Positions 34,321 to 45,252 of a stretch of 64,000 bases of DNA are shown here, piece by piece. The notes beneath the pieces are model-generated. The model was not told where the DNA came from. It saw nothing but the letters and a program-made list of their open reading frames with translations, and ran no database searches. Numbering within the stretch: the first letter of the stretch is position 1; every line of letters begins with the position of its first letter. The DNA is taken from positions 126,207,759 to 126,271,758 of the forward strand of contig NC_067473.1 of the NCBI RefSeq assembly GCF_947179515.1, read 5' to 3'. The position numbers were made by a program, and so were the translations under genes. The stretch comes from Apodemus sylvaticus. Taxonomy: Eukaryota > Chordata > Mammalia > Rodentia > Muridae.

Positions 34321-36022
34321 AAGAAGACATAGAAGTATAGAAAGATCATTTAATTATAAAAACTTAACAATGCTGCTCCCCCCTTTCTTGGAGAAATGAA
34401 ATGTTGTATTCCTCTCTGATGGTATATAGTCCCACTCCCCAAAAGAAAAGAATTGACTAATATTGGGGATGCATGTAGCTTATTGTCACAACAGTTCACT
34501 CTGTTACCTTGCAAAAGTTTGAAGACCCTTAGGCATCAAGGCACTGATATTAAGAACAAGGGAGACAGGTCAACCTCCTTAGAGATGGGGATGGAGCCTT
34601 GCACACAGCGCGTTCTGCAGTCTGCAGGGTGTGGACACTCAGTGTTTACTCTGAGTGGTCTATGTATATTTATATTTATGTTATAGCAACCTTGGGAGAG
34701 GAAAATGCTGGCACAAGGTGGTAGGTTAGAGGGCGAACAGGCTAGGTGCTTTGGTGGCTCTGGTCCTTTGAGAACATTTTTCTCTTAGTAGGTATAGTTA
34801 GGATTTCAGACAAACCCTAATAAGTAACACAGCTGTTTTAATGAACACCCTTGGGTACTGACGAATGAGTGGGCCGGGGAAGAGTTCTAGTCCTGGGCTG
34901 TGTGGTTGTCAGCACCCCCCTCTGAGGGCTGCTGTGATACAAACCTGAAGTGCTGAGTATCTAGTGGGGGCGAATCCAGCACCTGAAACAGGGAGAGCAA
35001 AAGCATTAGAATGCCAAGCGGAGCTTGATTTCCATAACATTCCTTTCCAGCTGCTCTTTCCCCACATTTTCTCCTCAACCTTTGTTAACTGGAGCCCTAA
35101 TGTTTTCCAAGAAACAACTCATTATTACCTCAAATATTACCATAAAAATTCCTCCCCCCCAAAAACCAAAACCTGTAAGCAGCATATTCAATTGAAGAAG
35201 GAGGAAATAAAAAGATAATTAAAAATTTTTTTTTGTTTTTGCAAGGTGAGGTTATAAATACTTCTTCTCTGATGTGGCCACTCATGCCCTTCTGTTTAAT
35301 TATAAACAATAAGCTGATTCTCGTTGTTATGGTAACACCCCCCCCACACACACACAAAATGGAGAAGTTCTCCTTTAAATTTTTCTTGAAACAACCCAAA
35401 ATATGAGCACCAAGTGTGTGAATTCTATAGAAACTATTTCTTGGACTTTCTCAGAAATGCTGGGCTGTGGGAGATGCCTGCCTACAGATGTTTGGCCTTC
35501 ATTAATCCCTCAGAGTTGAGATCAGGAAAGCGCTGAATGCTTAGAGGGAAGAGAAGACTCACTTTGCCCTCAGGACATCTCCCTTCCACTCCCCACCTCT
35601 ATTAATATGCAAGGCATGAAGCATTAAATGTCATGACCGTGTCACATGCTAATACCTAAGTGCTATGCAATCAAAGCATAGAATTCTTATGCCAACATAT
35701 TTGGGCTAAATTTATTAACCAGAATAAAAGGTCAAAGCCAGGTTTCTCCATTTTGCTTCCAATTTTCTACCAAAAATAAGTGCCAAAAGGGGAAGATACT
35801 CTAGACTTTTAACAAGGAATTTCCCCAGTTTTCTTCCAGAAAATAAAGTTCTCAAGAGAAAGATCTCAAATATATCAAACATCATTTGACTACGTGTGAA
35901 TAAAAACCTATAGCTTCATTTAGAAAAGGAAATCCATAAAATAAAATTGAGTGGGGGGAATTTATGGAATCCTTCATATAATTTAAATCAAAATATTATC
36001 ATTTCTCATTGTGTATATGCAT
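34321..36022. other. Long stretch without a gene
   Basis: About 1.7 kb without recognised repeats except short C runs (35154-35160, 35338-35345). The part at 35590-35930 is AT-rich and unique, with features of possible conserved non-coding DNA. No exon supported. Confidence 0.4.
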
Positions 36023-36023
36023 G

Positions 36024-36060
36024 GACACACACATACACACATGCATACACACACATACAC

Positions 36061-36124
<64 letters not shown>
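36024..36124. repeat. (CA)n-like then (GA)n microsatellite
   Basis: CACA/CATA repeats at 36024-36060 change to GA repeats at 36061-36123, ending in GAGCGCACAG. Three peptides of Arg/Glu repeats predicted here are artefacts. Confidence 0.96.
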
Positions 36125-36127
<3 letters not shown>

Positions 36128-37962
36128 CAGGCCACTGTACAGTGTGGATGTCAGAGTACAACTTTGTTACCTCACTTCTCACCTTTCAATTTTGCACAGG
36201 TTCCACCACTCAGGTCACCTTTACCCATGAGCTGTCTCGACGGGCTCTTGATAATTTGTTTATTGTCACTGTTTTTCATACCACTCTGACCATTGTATCC
36301 CAAGCCTACCCTTAATAATAGCACTAAGGAAGGATGCAAACCATTGGTCATAACTTCATTCCCAAACAGAGCTCACTCTGTCATTGACAGCCCACTTGTA
36401 TCCAATTCTGAACTGTTCCTGCAAATGGCTCTCAAATCTCTATTTCCTGCATCAATGAGAATGCAATTGACTCTAGTGACTTAGAGTCTGCATGAGGATG
36501 TGAACAAGGCTACTTCTCTCAGGGACTTGTCAAAATGGTTGGAAACTGTTAGCAATTCCTTGCACACTTCTCTGTCTGGTCAGACTGGATGTGCACCCAC
36601 TTCAACTTCTCAACACAGTTAAGTTGCCCTCCCTGCCCCCATGTAATATAGCTAGTTCAACAAGATGACTATGTAGGATTTTGTGTATGCACCATAGTGG
36701 CAGGCTCTGTTCTAAGTCAGTGGGCTAAATAAATACCTGGCGTTCCTAAATTGCTGCAGAATTCGGGTATTTTGGATGAAATTTCTGTAACTTACTATCT
36801 GTAATTCATCTGGTTCATTCTCCTTTCCCGGACAATGTGGAGCTAATTTGCTATTCAAATGTCACACCTGTAGTTCCCAGATTTCTGTGTGCATAACACA
36901 CCTTCAAATCCAGATCTGAGCAGCATCCTTCACTCCAGCGATGATTGTAAGCTACGGTTGAGTGTAGGGCATATTTCCTGGCGGCAGGAAATTAATCTAC
37001 AGCCTTGTGCTCTTTTCTTGGTCACCCTCACACCTTGTCTCTTTTCTATACTCATTTTAAATGGATACATGAAAGTAAAAATTACATCTTTATGAGATCC
37101 ACAAGGCAGCTCCACACACATATACATTGCACAACCAGTCTTTGAAGTAAAACCCTGATTGATTCAAGTATTGCACAGCAGAAGTGCAATCGTAACTCTA
37201 TCTTCCTAGAGTTTATGTTGAGATGGAAGGTAGAGGTAGTAGATTACTACACAATATGTTCAGTTACACTGTCATTTTAATACAGAGGAAGACAAAACAA
37301 AGAACAAATTTAAATGCTAGCACGAACATTTCTGCTTTTTAACAAGCTCCGGAGAGGGACCAGCATATACCCATCCAGCCACAGCTAAGTATACTGACAG
37401 CACCAGATGTGGACTCCAAAGTGAGTGGCATCTGGCCCATCACGTGTGGGAGCAGGCTTGGCTGTCACACATGCCTCAAAACATTTGCGGGGACCTCGGG
37501 AACTTTTACGACTGGACCAGCAACTGGTACTCCATAAGCAGGAGCCCTCTGGGAATGCTCTGTAACTTCAGGACATCCCCAGAAAGATTGCTTTCTCTCA
37601 TAGCCTTTATCAAAGCAGTGCTCACCAAAGCCAGCACTGTGTCCTTGTGACCAGTGTGTCCTGCCATCGTAAAACAGGAGATCACAGCTAAATCCCTACC
37701 ACTGCTGAGAGGGTTGTAGACATCAGGAGGAGGACAAAGGCACTCTTGAGAGCCAAGAAGAGAGAGTTGGATTAATATGCATTTTTGTCCTGCATGTGTC
37801 CATTAGTGTTCGTTTTGAAAAAGTGGGCAGCACTTTTTCATCTCCCTGGGCTTGATCCATAGGTACATTCATGGTTTAGACTGCCTCTGAGGAAGACAGG
37901 TCACCCACGTGATAAACATATCTCGGATCTGTATAATTTCTCTTGTCATCTCCATAGAGTGG
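36125..37962. other. Long stretch without a gene
   Basis: About 1.8 kb with no clear repeat family or exon. Confidence 0.45.
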
Positions 37963-38126
37963 TGTCTTAGGAAGACTGTGTAGCCTCTCTAAACATGTTT
38001 ATCCATCTACAAAATGGATATAAAAACAGGACCACTCCAGCTCTATACCACTGCTTTAAGAATAGAGCTAAATAAAGCAGGTAAGGGGCTTGTCATAGTG
38101 CCTAGATAAATCTTAAGTATCAACTC
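37963..38126 (+). mobile_element. MIR SINE, plus strand
   Basis: 'GTAGCCTCTCTAAACATGTT', 'TCCATCTACAAAATGGATAT', 'GGTAAGGGGCTTGTCATAGT' and 'GCCTAGATAAATCTTAAGTA' follow the MIR 3' two-thirds. Confidence 0.75.
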
Positions 38127-38199
38127 CCCCTTTAAAAGCATTTTAAAAGTGAATATACACATGCTATACATGCATGTGTATATACATATATGTGTAGTT

Positions 38200-38453
38200 A
38201 GCATGTGAACATGGATGAGTGACTGTGGAGGCTTGAAGTTCTTCACTAATTTATTGACACAGGGTTTCATGCTGCACCTAGACTTCAGGGATTGCAGCTA
38301 ATCTAGCTAGCCAGATGCCTTGGGTATACTCTGCCTCTGCCCTCTGTGTGCTGGGTTATAGGCAGCTGCTGTGTCTGCCTGGATTTTATGTGTGTTCTGA
38401 CCCTCACGCCTGCTGGCAAGTATATTGTCCACTGAGCCATCTCCCCAGCCTTC
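38200..38453 (-). mobile_element. B4 SINE, minus strand, diverged
   Basis: 'TTATTGACACAGGGTTTCAT', 'TGTGTGCTGGGTTATAGGCA', 'CTGCTGGCAAGTATATTGTC' and 'CACTGAGCCATCTCCCCAGC' are B4 in reverse. Confidence 0.8.
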
Positions 38454-38974
38454 CTTTAATGTTAAAGGAAATATATACAATTGATTGCTTTGCTGCGGAA
38501 CTAAATTAAGGTAAATGAGGGATCACAAAATGTTTCATGAAATGGGCCACCACATAATGACACTGAAAAATGTCATTTGCCATTTTTATTTTTATCTTGA
38601 GAGAGGAGTTTCTACTCTTGAGAGAGGAATCTGTAAATTCATGAAGGAGTGAATAAAGATAACTACTTATTCGGGAAGTATTTACAGAGGATGTACTTGT
38701 TGGGAAAGTGGCATTCTGCTAGTCCATTATGATGGAGACACAAGAACAATGTAACTTTCACTACTTAAAACATCTGGATTGGGTGGGTAAGATAATCATT
38801 CACCGAATAATGATTCAACAAAATATGAACTCATGAGCTAAATGAAAGGGGCACTGGTAAGTGTGTTGGGGTACACCTCTATACCTTATTGCCTTTCTAC
38901 AGGTTTTAGAACTAAAGTAGATAAACCAAAGAAGTATTGAAAAGGGCCCTCTACTGGAAAGTTTGGCTCATTAG
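38454..38974. other. Stretch without a gene; 21-bp tandem repeat at 38594-38636
   Basis: The TCTTGAGAGAGGA unit occurs twice, 21 bases apart. The rest is unassigned. Confidence 0.5.
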
Positions 38975-38986
38975 AAAAATCCCCTC

Positions 38987-39780
38987 TTTGTATATATTGG
39001 ATATTAGCCCTCTATCAGATGTAGGGTTAGTGAATATCCTTTCCCAATTTGATGGTTGCCGATTTGTCCTTTTAACAGTGTCCTTTGCCTTACAGAAACT
39101 TTGTAATTTTATGAGGTCAATTCTTGATCTTAGAGCATAAGCTATTGGTGATCTGTTCAGGAACTTTTCCCCTGTGCCCATATCCTCAAGGGTCTTCCCC
39201 AGTTTCTTTTCTATTAGTTTCATTGTGTTTGGTTTTACATGGAAGTCCTTGATCCACTTGGAGTGAAGTTTAGTACATGGAGACAAAAATGAAGAATTTG
39301 CATTCTTCTGCATGCTGACCTCCATCTGATAGAGGGCTAATATCCAATATATACAAAGAATTCAAGAAGTTAGATCCCAGGGAACCAAATAACCCTATTA
39401 AAAATGGGGTACAGATCTAAACAAAGAATTTTCACCTGAAGAAATTTGGATGACCGAGAGTCACCTTAAGAAGTTCTCAACATCATTAGTCATTAGGGAA
39501 ATGCAAATCAAAACAACCCTGAGATTTCACCTTACACCAGTCAGAATGGCTAAGGTCAAAAACTTAGGAGACAGCAGGTGTTGGTGAGGATATGGAGAAA
39601 GAGGAACACTCCTCCACTGCTGGTGGGGCTGTAAGATGGTACAACCACTTTGGAAATCAGTCTGGCGGTTCCTCAGAAAACTGGGCATGACACTCCCGGA
39701 GGACCCTGCTATACCTCTCCTGGTCATGTACCCAAAGGATTCCCTGGCATGCAATAAAGACACATGCTCCATTATGAAAA
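38987..39780 (+). mobile_element. L1 ORF2 fragment with 5' inversion and premature poly(A)
   Basis: 38987-39323 is ORF2 C-terminal region in reverse (peptides such as SNWERIFTNPTSDRGLISNI read on the minus strand); 39324-39776 is the following ORF2 part in forward direction, including the Cys/Trp-rich 'GERGTLLHCWWGC' region. A 35-bp piece is present in both parts as a perfect inverted repeat (38986-39020, 39324-39358). The forward part ends 18 bases after an AATAAA (39753-39758) in a poly(A). AAAAATCCCCTC occurs on both sides (38975-38986, 39781-39792) as the target-site duplication. Confidence 0.93.
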
Positions 39781-39799
39781 AAAAATCCCCTCATCAATA

Positions 39800-39977
39800 A
39801 TTAGGCTTTGAACTCACTATGAACTTGAGTATGACCTTGAACTTCTGATCCTCTTATTACCACTTCCTTAATGCTGGTGTTACAAAGGTCAGCTTATGCA
39901 ACCTTCTGGAGAGGGGATGGTGAAGATTGAATCCAAGGCTTCATATATGCTAGTCAAGCACTCTCCCAACTATCCTC
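39800..39977 (-). mobile_element. B4-like SINE, minus strand, worn
   Basis: 'GACCTTGAACTTCTGATCCT' and 'CACTTCCTTAATGCTGGTGT' (B1 part in reverse), then 'GATTGAATCCAAGGCTTCAT' and 'GTCAAGCACTCTCCCAACTA' (ID part in reverse). Confidence 0.75.
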
Positions 39978-40396
39978 CCTTCATAAATTTAGTGATAAAA
40001 ATGGTAGCTTCTAGGTTTGACTTCACCATAAATTTCAGCTCAGATCCTGACAATTCCAGTAAATGTAGTGACATTTGTTTCAGAACTCCTGACTACAAAA
40101 TTCTCTGCCCCATCCTAGGCAGGTCGACTGCATCACTTCTAAGAGAAAAACTGTTCCTAGTCTTCACTGCCCCACTCCACCAAATACCCCAGAAATAACA
40201 GTCTTTACAATCTCTGCCTATTGTTCACAGCAGACTTTTCCTTTTAATTTATTCACAGCATCTGTGGCTTTAGCCTTCTCCAGATTAACTACATAGTTGA
40301 TTCTCATGTACAGTGTGGAATCCAGAAACTGGTTACTAAAATGATCAGCTGTCTGCTATTCACCAATCTTTACTCTCTCTGTGGGCCTAGGATGTC
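39978..40396. other. Stretch without a gene
   Basis: Nothing recognised. Confidence 0.5.
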
Positions 40397-40397
40397 T

Positions 40398-40585
40398 CAG
40401 ACAATGTTCCATGTCATTTACATGACTTCACTTAAGTAATCCTCGCAGGGATGCACAAGGTGTGTATTTCTTCCCTGTCATTATTCTGATGAGTGACAAG
40501 GCTCAGAGAGGTAAGGGACGTGCCCAAAGGTGCCCAGCCAGGAAGTGATGGGAGATGGGTAAGATGGAAATCCTGGCCTATTGAT
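40398..40585 (-). mobile_element. MIR SINE, minus strand
   Basis: 'CACTTAAGTAATCCTCGCAG', 'TGAGTGACAAGGCTCAGAGA', 'GGTAAGGGACGTGCCCAAAG' and 'CAGCCAGGAAGTGATGGGAG' are a well-kept MIR in reverse. Confidence 0.85.
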
Positions 40586-40685
40586 CACTACTCTGCAAGG
40601 CTGGTAACTGACTAGTATACAAGAGCCAAACGTGGGTTGGCCACCTTGCATAATTTCCCCGACTGCTGCACAGTTTAGGGAATAG

Positions 40686-40905
40686 TGTAACAAAGGTTAG
40701 AGGAACACGCTTGAGGGTCAGACTGCCCAGCTTTGGAATCTTACTCTACCACTGAATACTCACATGGCCCCGGAGAGTCGCTTAATCTAGCTCAACTCTG
40801 CTTCCTCCTGTTTGGGAAAAATGGAATCTTCTCGACAGGGTGTTTGTGAATTAACAAGCATTGACACGGTGAGCTAGGGCATGCATGTTCTTAGGAAAGT
40901 GTCAC
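40686..40905 (+). mobile_element. MIR SINE, plus strand
   Basis: 'CTTGAGGGTCAGACTGCCCA', 'TACTCTACCACTGAATACTC', 'CGCTTAATCTAGCTCAACTC', 'GAATTAACAAGCATTGACAC' cover nearly the entire MIR. Confidence 0.82.
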
Positions 40906-41009
40906 ATGCTCACTAATGACCGTAGAGCATTGCAACAGTGGTATGTGGAGCACTTCTTTATAATAACGGAGTGTAGAGTTCACTAAAGTAAGCATAAGAC
41001 ACTCTGTTA

Positions 41010-41640
41010 TAGGAGACCAGACCGGGACGTCAGTGGGTAAAGGTTCAGAGAGGAAGATCAGAGAGAGGGCAATGTGATTTTGTGCACAGACAAAGAATTA
41101 GAGCCCAGAGGCGGAGGGAGGAGTGCTTAGAAACAGGTGCTGGAAGCGGTGGAACCTGAGTTTAGCTTCGGGCCCTAGAATTATGATGTTTTTGTCTTCT
41201 TAGCAAGGATTTACATCCGGAAGCAGTGCAGACTTTGTCAGATGGAGCGGGCACAGAGCTGCTTCCGCAGAGGTCTTGGCTGCCGCTCAGGACCCTCAGA
41301 CTGTATGTCTCTTGTTTTCTCCTGAATTATTTATCCTGAGCATCTGCATTACATTATCTTTACGTAATGTCACGACAGAAACCGGAGAACGTGTGTTCCT
41401 TTCTCATTTGTCCACTGACGGAGAACGCACCCCACAGCTTCCAGGTGTCTTTGCTGCTTTTCTGCACACACATCTGCCGCTAGCTCCCTGTTGACTGGCA
41501 CACGTGCCTTCTCCCCAGGGGCAGAGAGAAGCCAGCCTCCAGCCGGCTTAGGGATGACAGACAGCCCTCGCTCTGCTGTGCTTAAAGATAAACATAGCTA
41601 CCTTTGCCAGAGGCTTTGCACCTCTCCAACCCCGACGACC
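41010..41640. promoter_or_regulatory. CpG-enriched segment with ETS and CRE-like sites
   Basis: CpG dinucleotides are far commoner here (for example ACCGGGACGTCAG, GAGGCGGAGGG, CATCCGGAAGC, GAGCGGGCAC, CGACGACC) than in the flanking kilobases. CCGGAAG at 41217-41223 is an ETS core and GACGTCAG at 41027-41034 is CRE-like. No TATA box and no supported exon. It could be a weak promoter or enhancer, or an unconverted GC-rich patch. Confidence 0.35.
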
Positions 41641-42005
41641 TAAGTGACCTACATTGGAACTGGCATTCATTTTCATGACACCAAAACACAAATGTCCTCT
41701 GCGTGTGAACTGGAATCCCAGCCCAGGCCAAACTGGAAATGCTGTGGACACAATGAGCATTTGAAAAGTTGCTTCAGAAGATTCTTGACTGGAGTTTCTA
41801 CTGCAGTCCCAGAAACTGCAGTAACAGTTCAACACCGTATTTGTCAGACACTTAATAGAAACCGAGTAACAAAATACACATTAACTCAATTAAACTGAAT
41901 AACCATAAAAGTCTGTCATCTCATCTTCATTGTGAACAAATGGGAGAAAATTAAGTTCCAACAGTTAAGTAACCTATCCAAGTTCACCACAGAGTATACA
42001 GCCTT
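41641..42005. other. Short stretch without a gene
   Basis: Nothing recognised. Confidence 0.5.
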
Positions 42006-42009
42006 TCTT

Positions 42010-42336
42010 TCTTTTAGAATGTATATGTGGTATGTGTATATATGTTTGTATGTGGGATGCATATTTGTTTGCTTGTGGGTGCACATATGTGTATGTGCAG
42101 AAAGTGACATCCTGAGTCTTCTTCAATAATTCTCATCTTATTTACCAAGGGAAAGTCTACTGCTGAACTCAGAGCGTGCTGATTCTGGCTAGGGATCCCA
42201 CTTCTGCCTACTGAGTGCTGGGATAATAGTCAGTTATCAGACCTGCCTGATTTGTACACGATGCTGGGGATTCAAACTCCATTTCTCATGCTTTCAAAGC
42301 AAGCATTTTATCCACTGAGCTATGATCCTAGCTCCT
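42010..42336 (-). mobile_element. B4 SINE, minus strand
   Basis: TG-rich leader, then 'GATTCTGGCTAGGGATCCCA', 'CTACTGAGTGCTGGGATAAT', 'GATGCTGGGGATTCAAACTC' and 'ATCCACTGAGCTATGATCCT' are B4 in reverse. Confidence 0.82.
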
Positions 42337-42371
42337 CTTTCTCTTTGATTAGTAGTTTTATAGAATATATA

Positions 42372-42430
42372 TCTCCATTTTTATTAGATATATTCTTTAT
42401 TTACATTTCAAATGATTTCCCATTTTTTAT
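42372..42430 (-). mobile_element. L1 3'-end fragment, minus strand
   Basis: 'TTTTTATTAGATATATTCTT' followed by 'TATTTACATTTCAAATGATT' is the last ~55 bp of a rodent L1 3' UTR in reverse. Confidence 0.75.
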
Positions 42431-42529
42431 CTTAACCAGTCCATGACTTTATATTTAAAGTCATTTCCTTATAGACAGAACACGATTCAATTTTATATTT
42501 AACAATATTTTTTTATTTCATTTATTTAA

Positions 42530-42713
42530 GTTTAAAATTTTATTTTATGAGCATGGGTCTCCTGACTGCATGTGTATCTGTGTACTGTTTACATGCCATG
42601 TGCCAGCTGAGGCTGAAGAGGGCATCAGGTGCCCTGGAACTTGGAGCCACCAATCTGAGTCCTCAGAAAAGTAATCAGTGTTCTTACATTCTGGGTCATC
42701 TTTCCAGTCCAAT
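42530..42713 (-). mobile_element. B3 SINE, minus strand
   Basis: 'GCATGTGTATCTGTGTACTG', 'GAGGGCATCAGGTGCCCTGG' and 'TCTGGGTCATCTTTCCAGTC' are B3 in reverse. Confidence 0.88.
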
Positions 42714-43835
42714 CATTATATTTTTATTAGCATGTTTATACCATTTACATTGAATGTGATTTTCAATATATTTGGAGAGGTCTTCAAATGTATTAAAGTT
42801 AGCCTGTGTTGCACTGAGAAAATTGAAAAAATAACCCACTTCCTCTTGGAAGGATTTGAACAAGAGTGAGCCATTTTTTAACTCTACTTCTTTCTTGTGT
42901 CTTCTGTCTTTAGTTGTGCTTTGGAGCTTGTCTATAGTCTGCCTATTGTCTGTCTGTCTGTCTTCTTGAGGCATGACTGAGAATCTGACTATCCCACTTG
43001 TCATATACTGTCAGGTGTACCTGTCTGTCTTGTGTGGGGGCCTGCTTGATGTCTGACTGTCTCTAACAAAAGACTCTGCTCTATATTTTGAACACTACAG
43101 AAAGTATGGCATGGGGAAGGGATAAAAAATACTTTATAGAAATGTTTAGCAGAGTTTTGTAAGGAATTAAGTTATTTACTCCAACTATCCTCAATTGATT
43201 CCAAAGCATTAAGTACTGTAAACATATTAAGCAATATTTGTATGTTGCTTTCAATATTTATCATGAATAGTTGTTGCATAAGTTCACTTTTGACTTGTTT
43301 GCTATTTTCTGTGAATGATGGCCATAATATACACACACAAATACATGCATGCACATGCACACACACATGCATACATGCACATAGTCACACACACATGCAT
43401 TACTCTGTAGGTTAGGGACATGAAAAAGTAAATAACTTAAAATTGCAGCAATGTATTATCTTAGGTTATAAAAGCTAATTACATGGGAAATCCAAGGTAA
43501 GTGAGGTTGGTTGTCACATTGTTCTCTTAAAAGCAGATTAGACAAATAGTCTGAGCAGGATATCAGTCTTAAGTCTTGAGGGAGACCTTATAAATTATCA
43601 GCTCAGCTTTGAGGTCTAACAAAAGTTGTAGTCTCTTTGAATATAAGAGGAATTTAAAAAATGCATCATATTTAGATTCAAACTGTCACTTAGTTTTTAA
43701 TTATCTTTTTGATCTGTTCTTTATTTCCATTTTACTGTTTTATATTCCTTTGGATTGACAATGATTTAATTTGTGCCAATTGTTTGCTCTTTTTTTTTTC
43801 TTTTAGTAAATATTCTAGAATTCATAATACATTTC
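42714..43835. other. Stretch without a gene; TGTC and CA-rich tracts
   Basis: (TGTC)n-like repeats near 42940-42965 and a CACA/CATG tract at 43330-43402. No exon recognised. Confidence 0.5.
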
Positions 43836-43836
43836 T

Positions 43837-44171
43837 GGTGGTTTGAATATGCTTGGCTCAGGGAGTTGAACTATTTGGAAGTGTGGCCTTGTTGAAGTAG
43901 GTGTGGCCTTGATGGAGGAAGTGTGTCACTGTGGGTGTGGGCTTTAAGACCCTCATCCTAGAGGCTGGAAAGTCAGTCTTCTCCTGTTTGCCTTTGGAAC
44001 AAGGTGAAGAACCCTCAGCTCTTCCTACACCATTCCTGCCTGCGCTTTGCCATGCTCCTGCCTTGATAATAATGAACCGAACTTCTGAACCTGTAAGCCA
44101 GCCCCAATTAAATGTTCTCCTTCATAAGACTTGCTTTGGTCATGGTATCTGTTCACAGCAGTAAAACCCTA
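43837..44171 (+). mobile_element. Rodent hAT-Charlie-type MITE (URR1B-like)
   Basis: 'GGTGGTTTGAATATGCTTGG', 'GTGTGGCCTTGTTGAAGTAG', 'GGAAGTGTGTCACTGTGGGT', 'CTGAACCTGTAAGCCAGCCC' and 'TCACAGCAGTAAAACCCTAA'. This is nearly full length and well preserved. Confidence 0.78.
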
Positions 44172-45088
44172 AGATAATATTATAATCACAATTCCTTTAA
44201 TATATATCACCCCACACATTACATCAGAAAACTTCCATCTTTTCTTTTCTAATTGTACTTGTTACATATTTCATTTTTACACAGTCTATGAACCTTATTA
44301 TATATTAGTCAGATATCAATTATGAACTGTCAAAGAGGAGAAAATGCTCATGTTTATTCATATATTGGCTTTTTTGGTGTTCATTTTTTTTGAGCAGTTC
44401 TACAATTTAATTGAGTGCCGTTTTCCTGTTTGTATGGAAAGGACATAAATGCTGAAGTGTATGTCACAGGCTCCATGGCCTGCTTATGGCTATCTCTATT
44501 AAAAACATGTTAGGGGGCTTGCTTACCAAAGTATAGTGGCAATCATAAAATCAATGAATGAAACAAAAAAGGTGAGTCACAGCTATGCAGTAGCTTGTAT
44601 ACATCTGTAATCTGAAGACCTTCACCAAATCCTGGGATTTTTTATTTTTAGGAACTGTCTATCCAGAAAGCCTAGCTCATCAGTGTTTGAGCATCATTGA
44701 CCGTCTGCCTTGGGACAGCCCCTGAGAGTAAACTCAACAACCTGAGAGTAAACTCAGGTTGTGATAACATTTGAGGGGGGCTCTCTCTGCCTTTCAAGTC
44801 TACCCATGATAACATCTTTTAGAATAAGATATCAAAGTGGAGGCCAGCCAGTTGGGTCTTTGTATCTGTTCTAAACAAAAGGATATGGGTAGATCTTCTA
44901 TTCAGAAAATACTCAAGGATCAAGAGCCAGTTCAGCCTTAGGGGGATCCTTTAGGTGTTGATTAGTTTACATAAAGAATAGGGTCTGGAGACACGCAAAG
45001 CCATGGCTCAGTCTTAAGAGGTATGGTGGTAGTGGTGGTGATGATGACCGTAAATATCAGTAAATAAGAATTTCATAAGGTCTAAAGA
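44172..45088. other. Stretch without a gene; 20-bp duplication and hairpin at 44721-44761
   Basis: CCTGAGAGTAAACTCA repeats with period 20 (44721, 44741). CAACCTGAG (44738-44746) and CTCAGGTTG (44753-44761) form a perfect 9-bp stem with a 6-base loop. Confidence 0.6.
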
Positions 45089-45089
45089 T

Positions 45090-45252
45090 GGTGCTAAGAT
45101 CTTCACTGGTACTGATTTAGCTAATCCTAACCGTCATACCAAGGTGCAACTAGTTCATGGAGTATTTAAATATGCTGTTTAAGGTCAGAGGGTTATTTAC
45201 TGATTGAAATGGGATTTTAGCTATGGATGTCTAGAGTCTATACTCTTTATTT
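45090..45252 (-). mobile_element. MIR SINE, minus strand
   Basis: 'TAGCTAATCCTAACCGTCAT', 'GCTGTTTAAGGTCAGAGGGT' and 'GATTGAAATGGGATTTTAGC' fit MIR in reverse, with loss in the middle. Confidence 0.6.

Noticed and set aside
35947..36315. Arg-Glu repeat protein (three frames)
   Set aside because: Translation of a CA/GA microsatellite; the same artefact occurs at 34067-34330 and 50407-50939.
38951..39325. 124-codon minus-strand open frame as a gene
   Set aside because: It is the inverted part of the L1 ORF2 fragment; the peptide matches the ORF2 C-terminal region.
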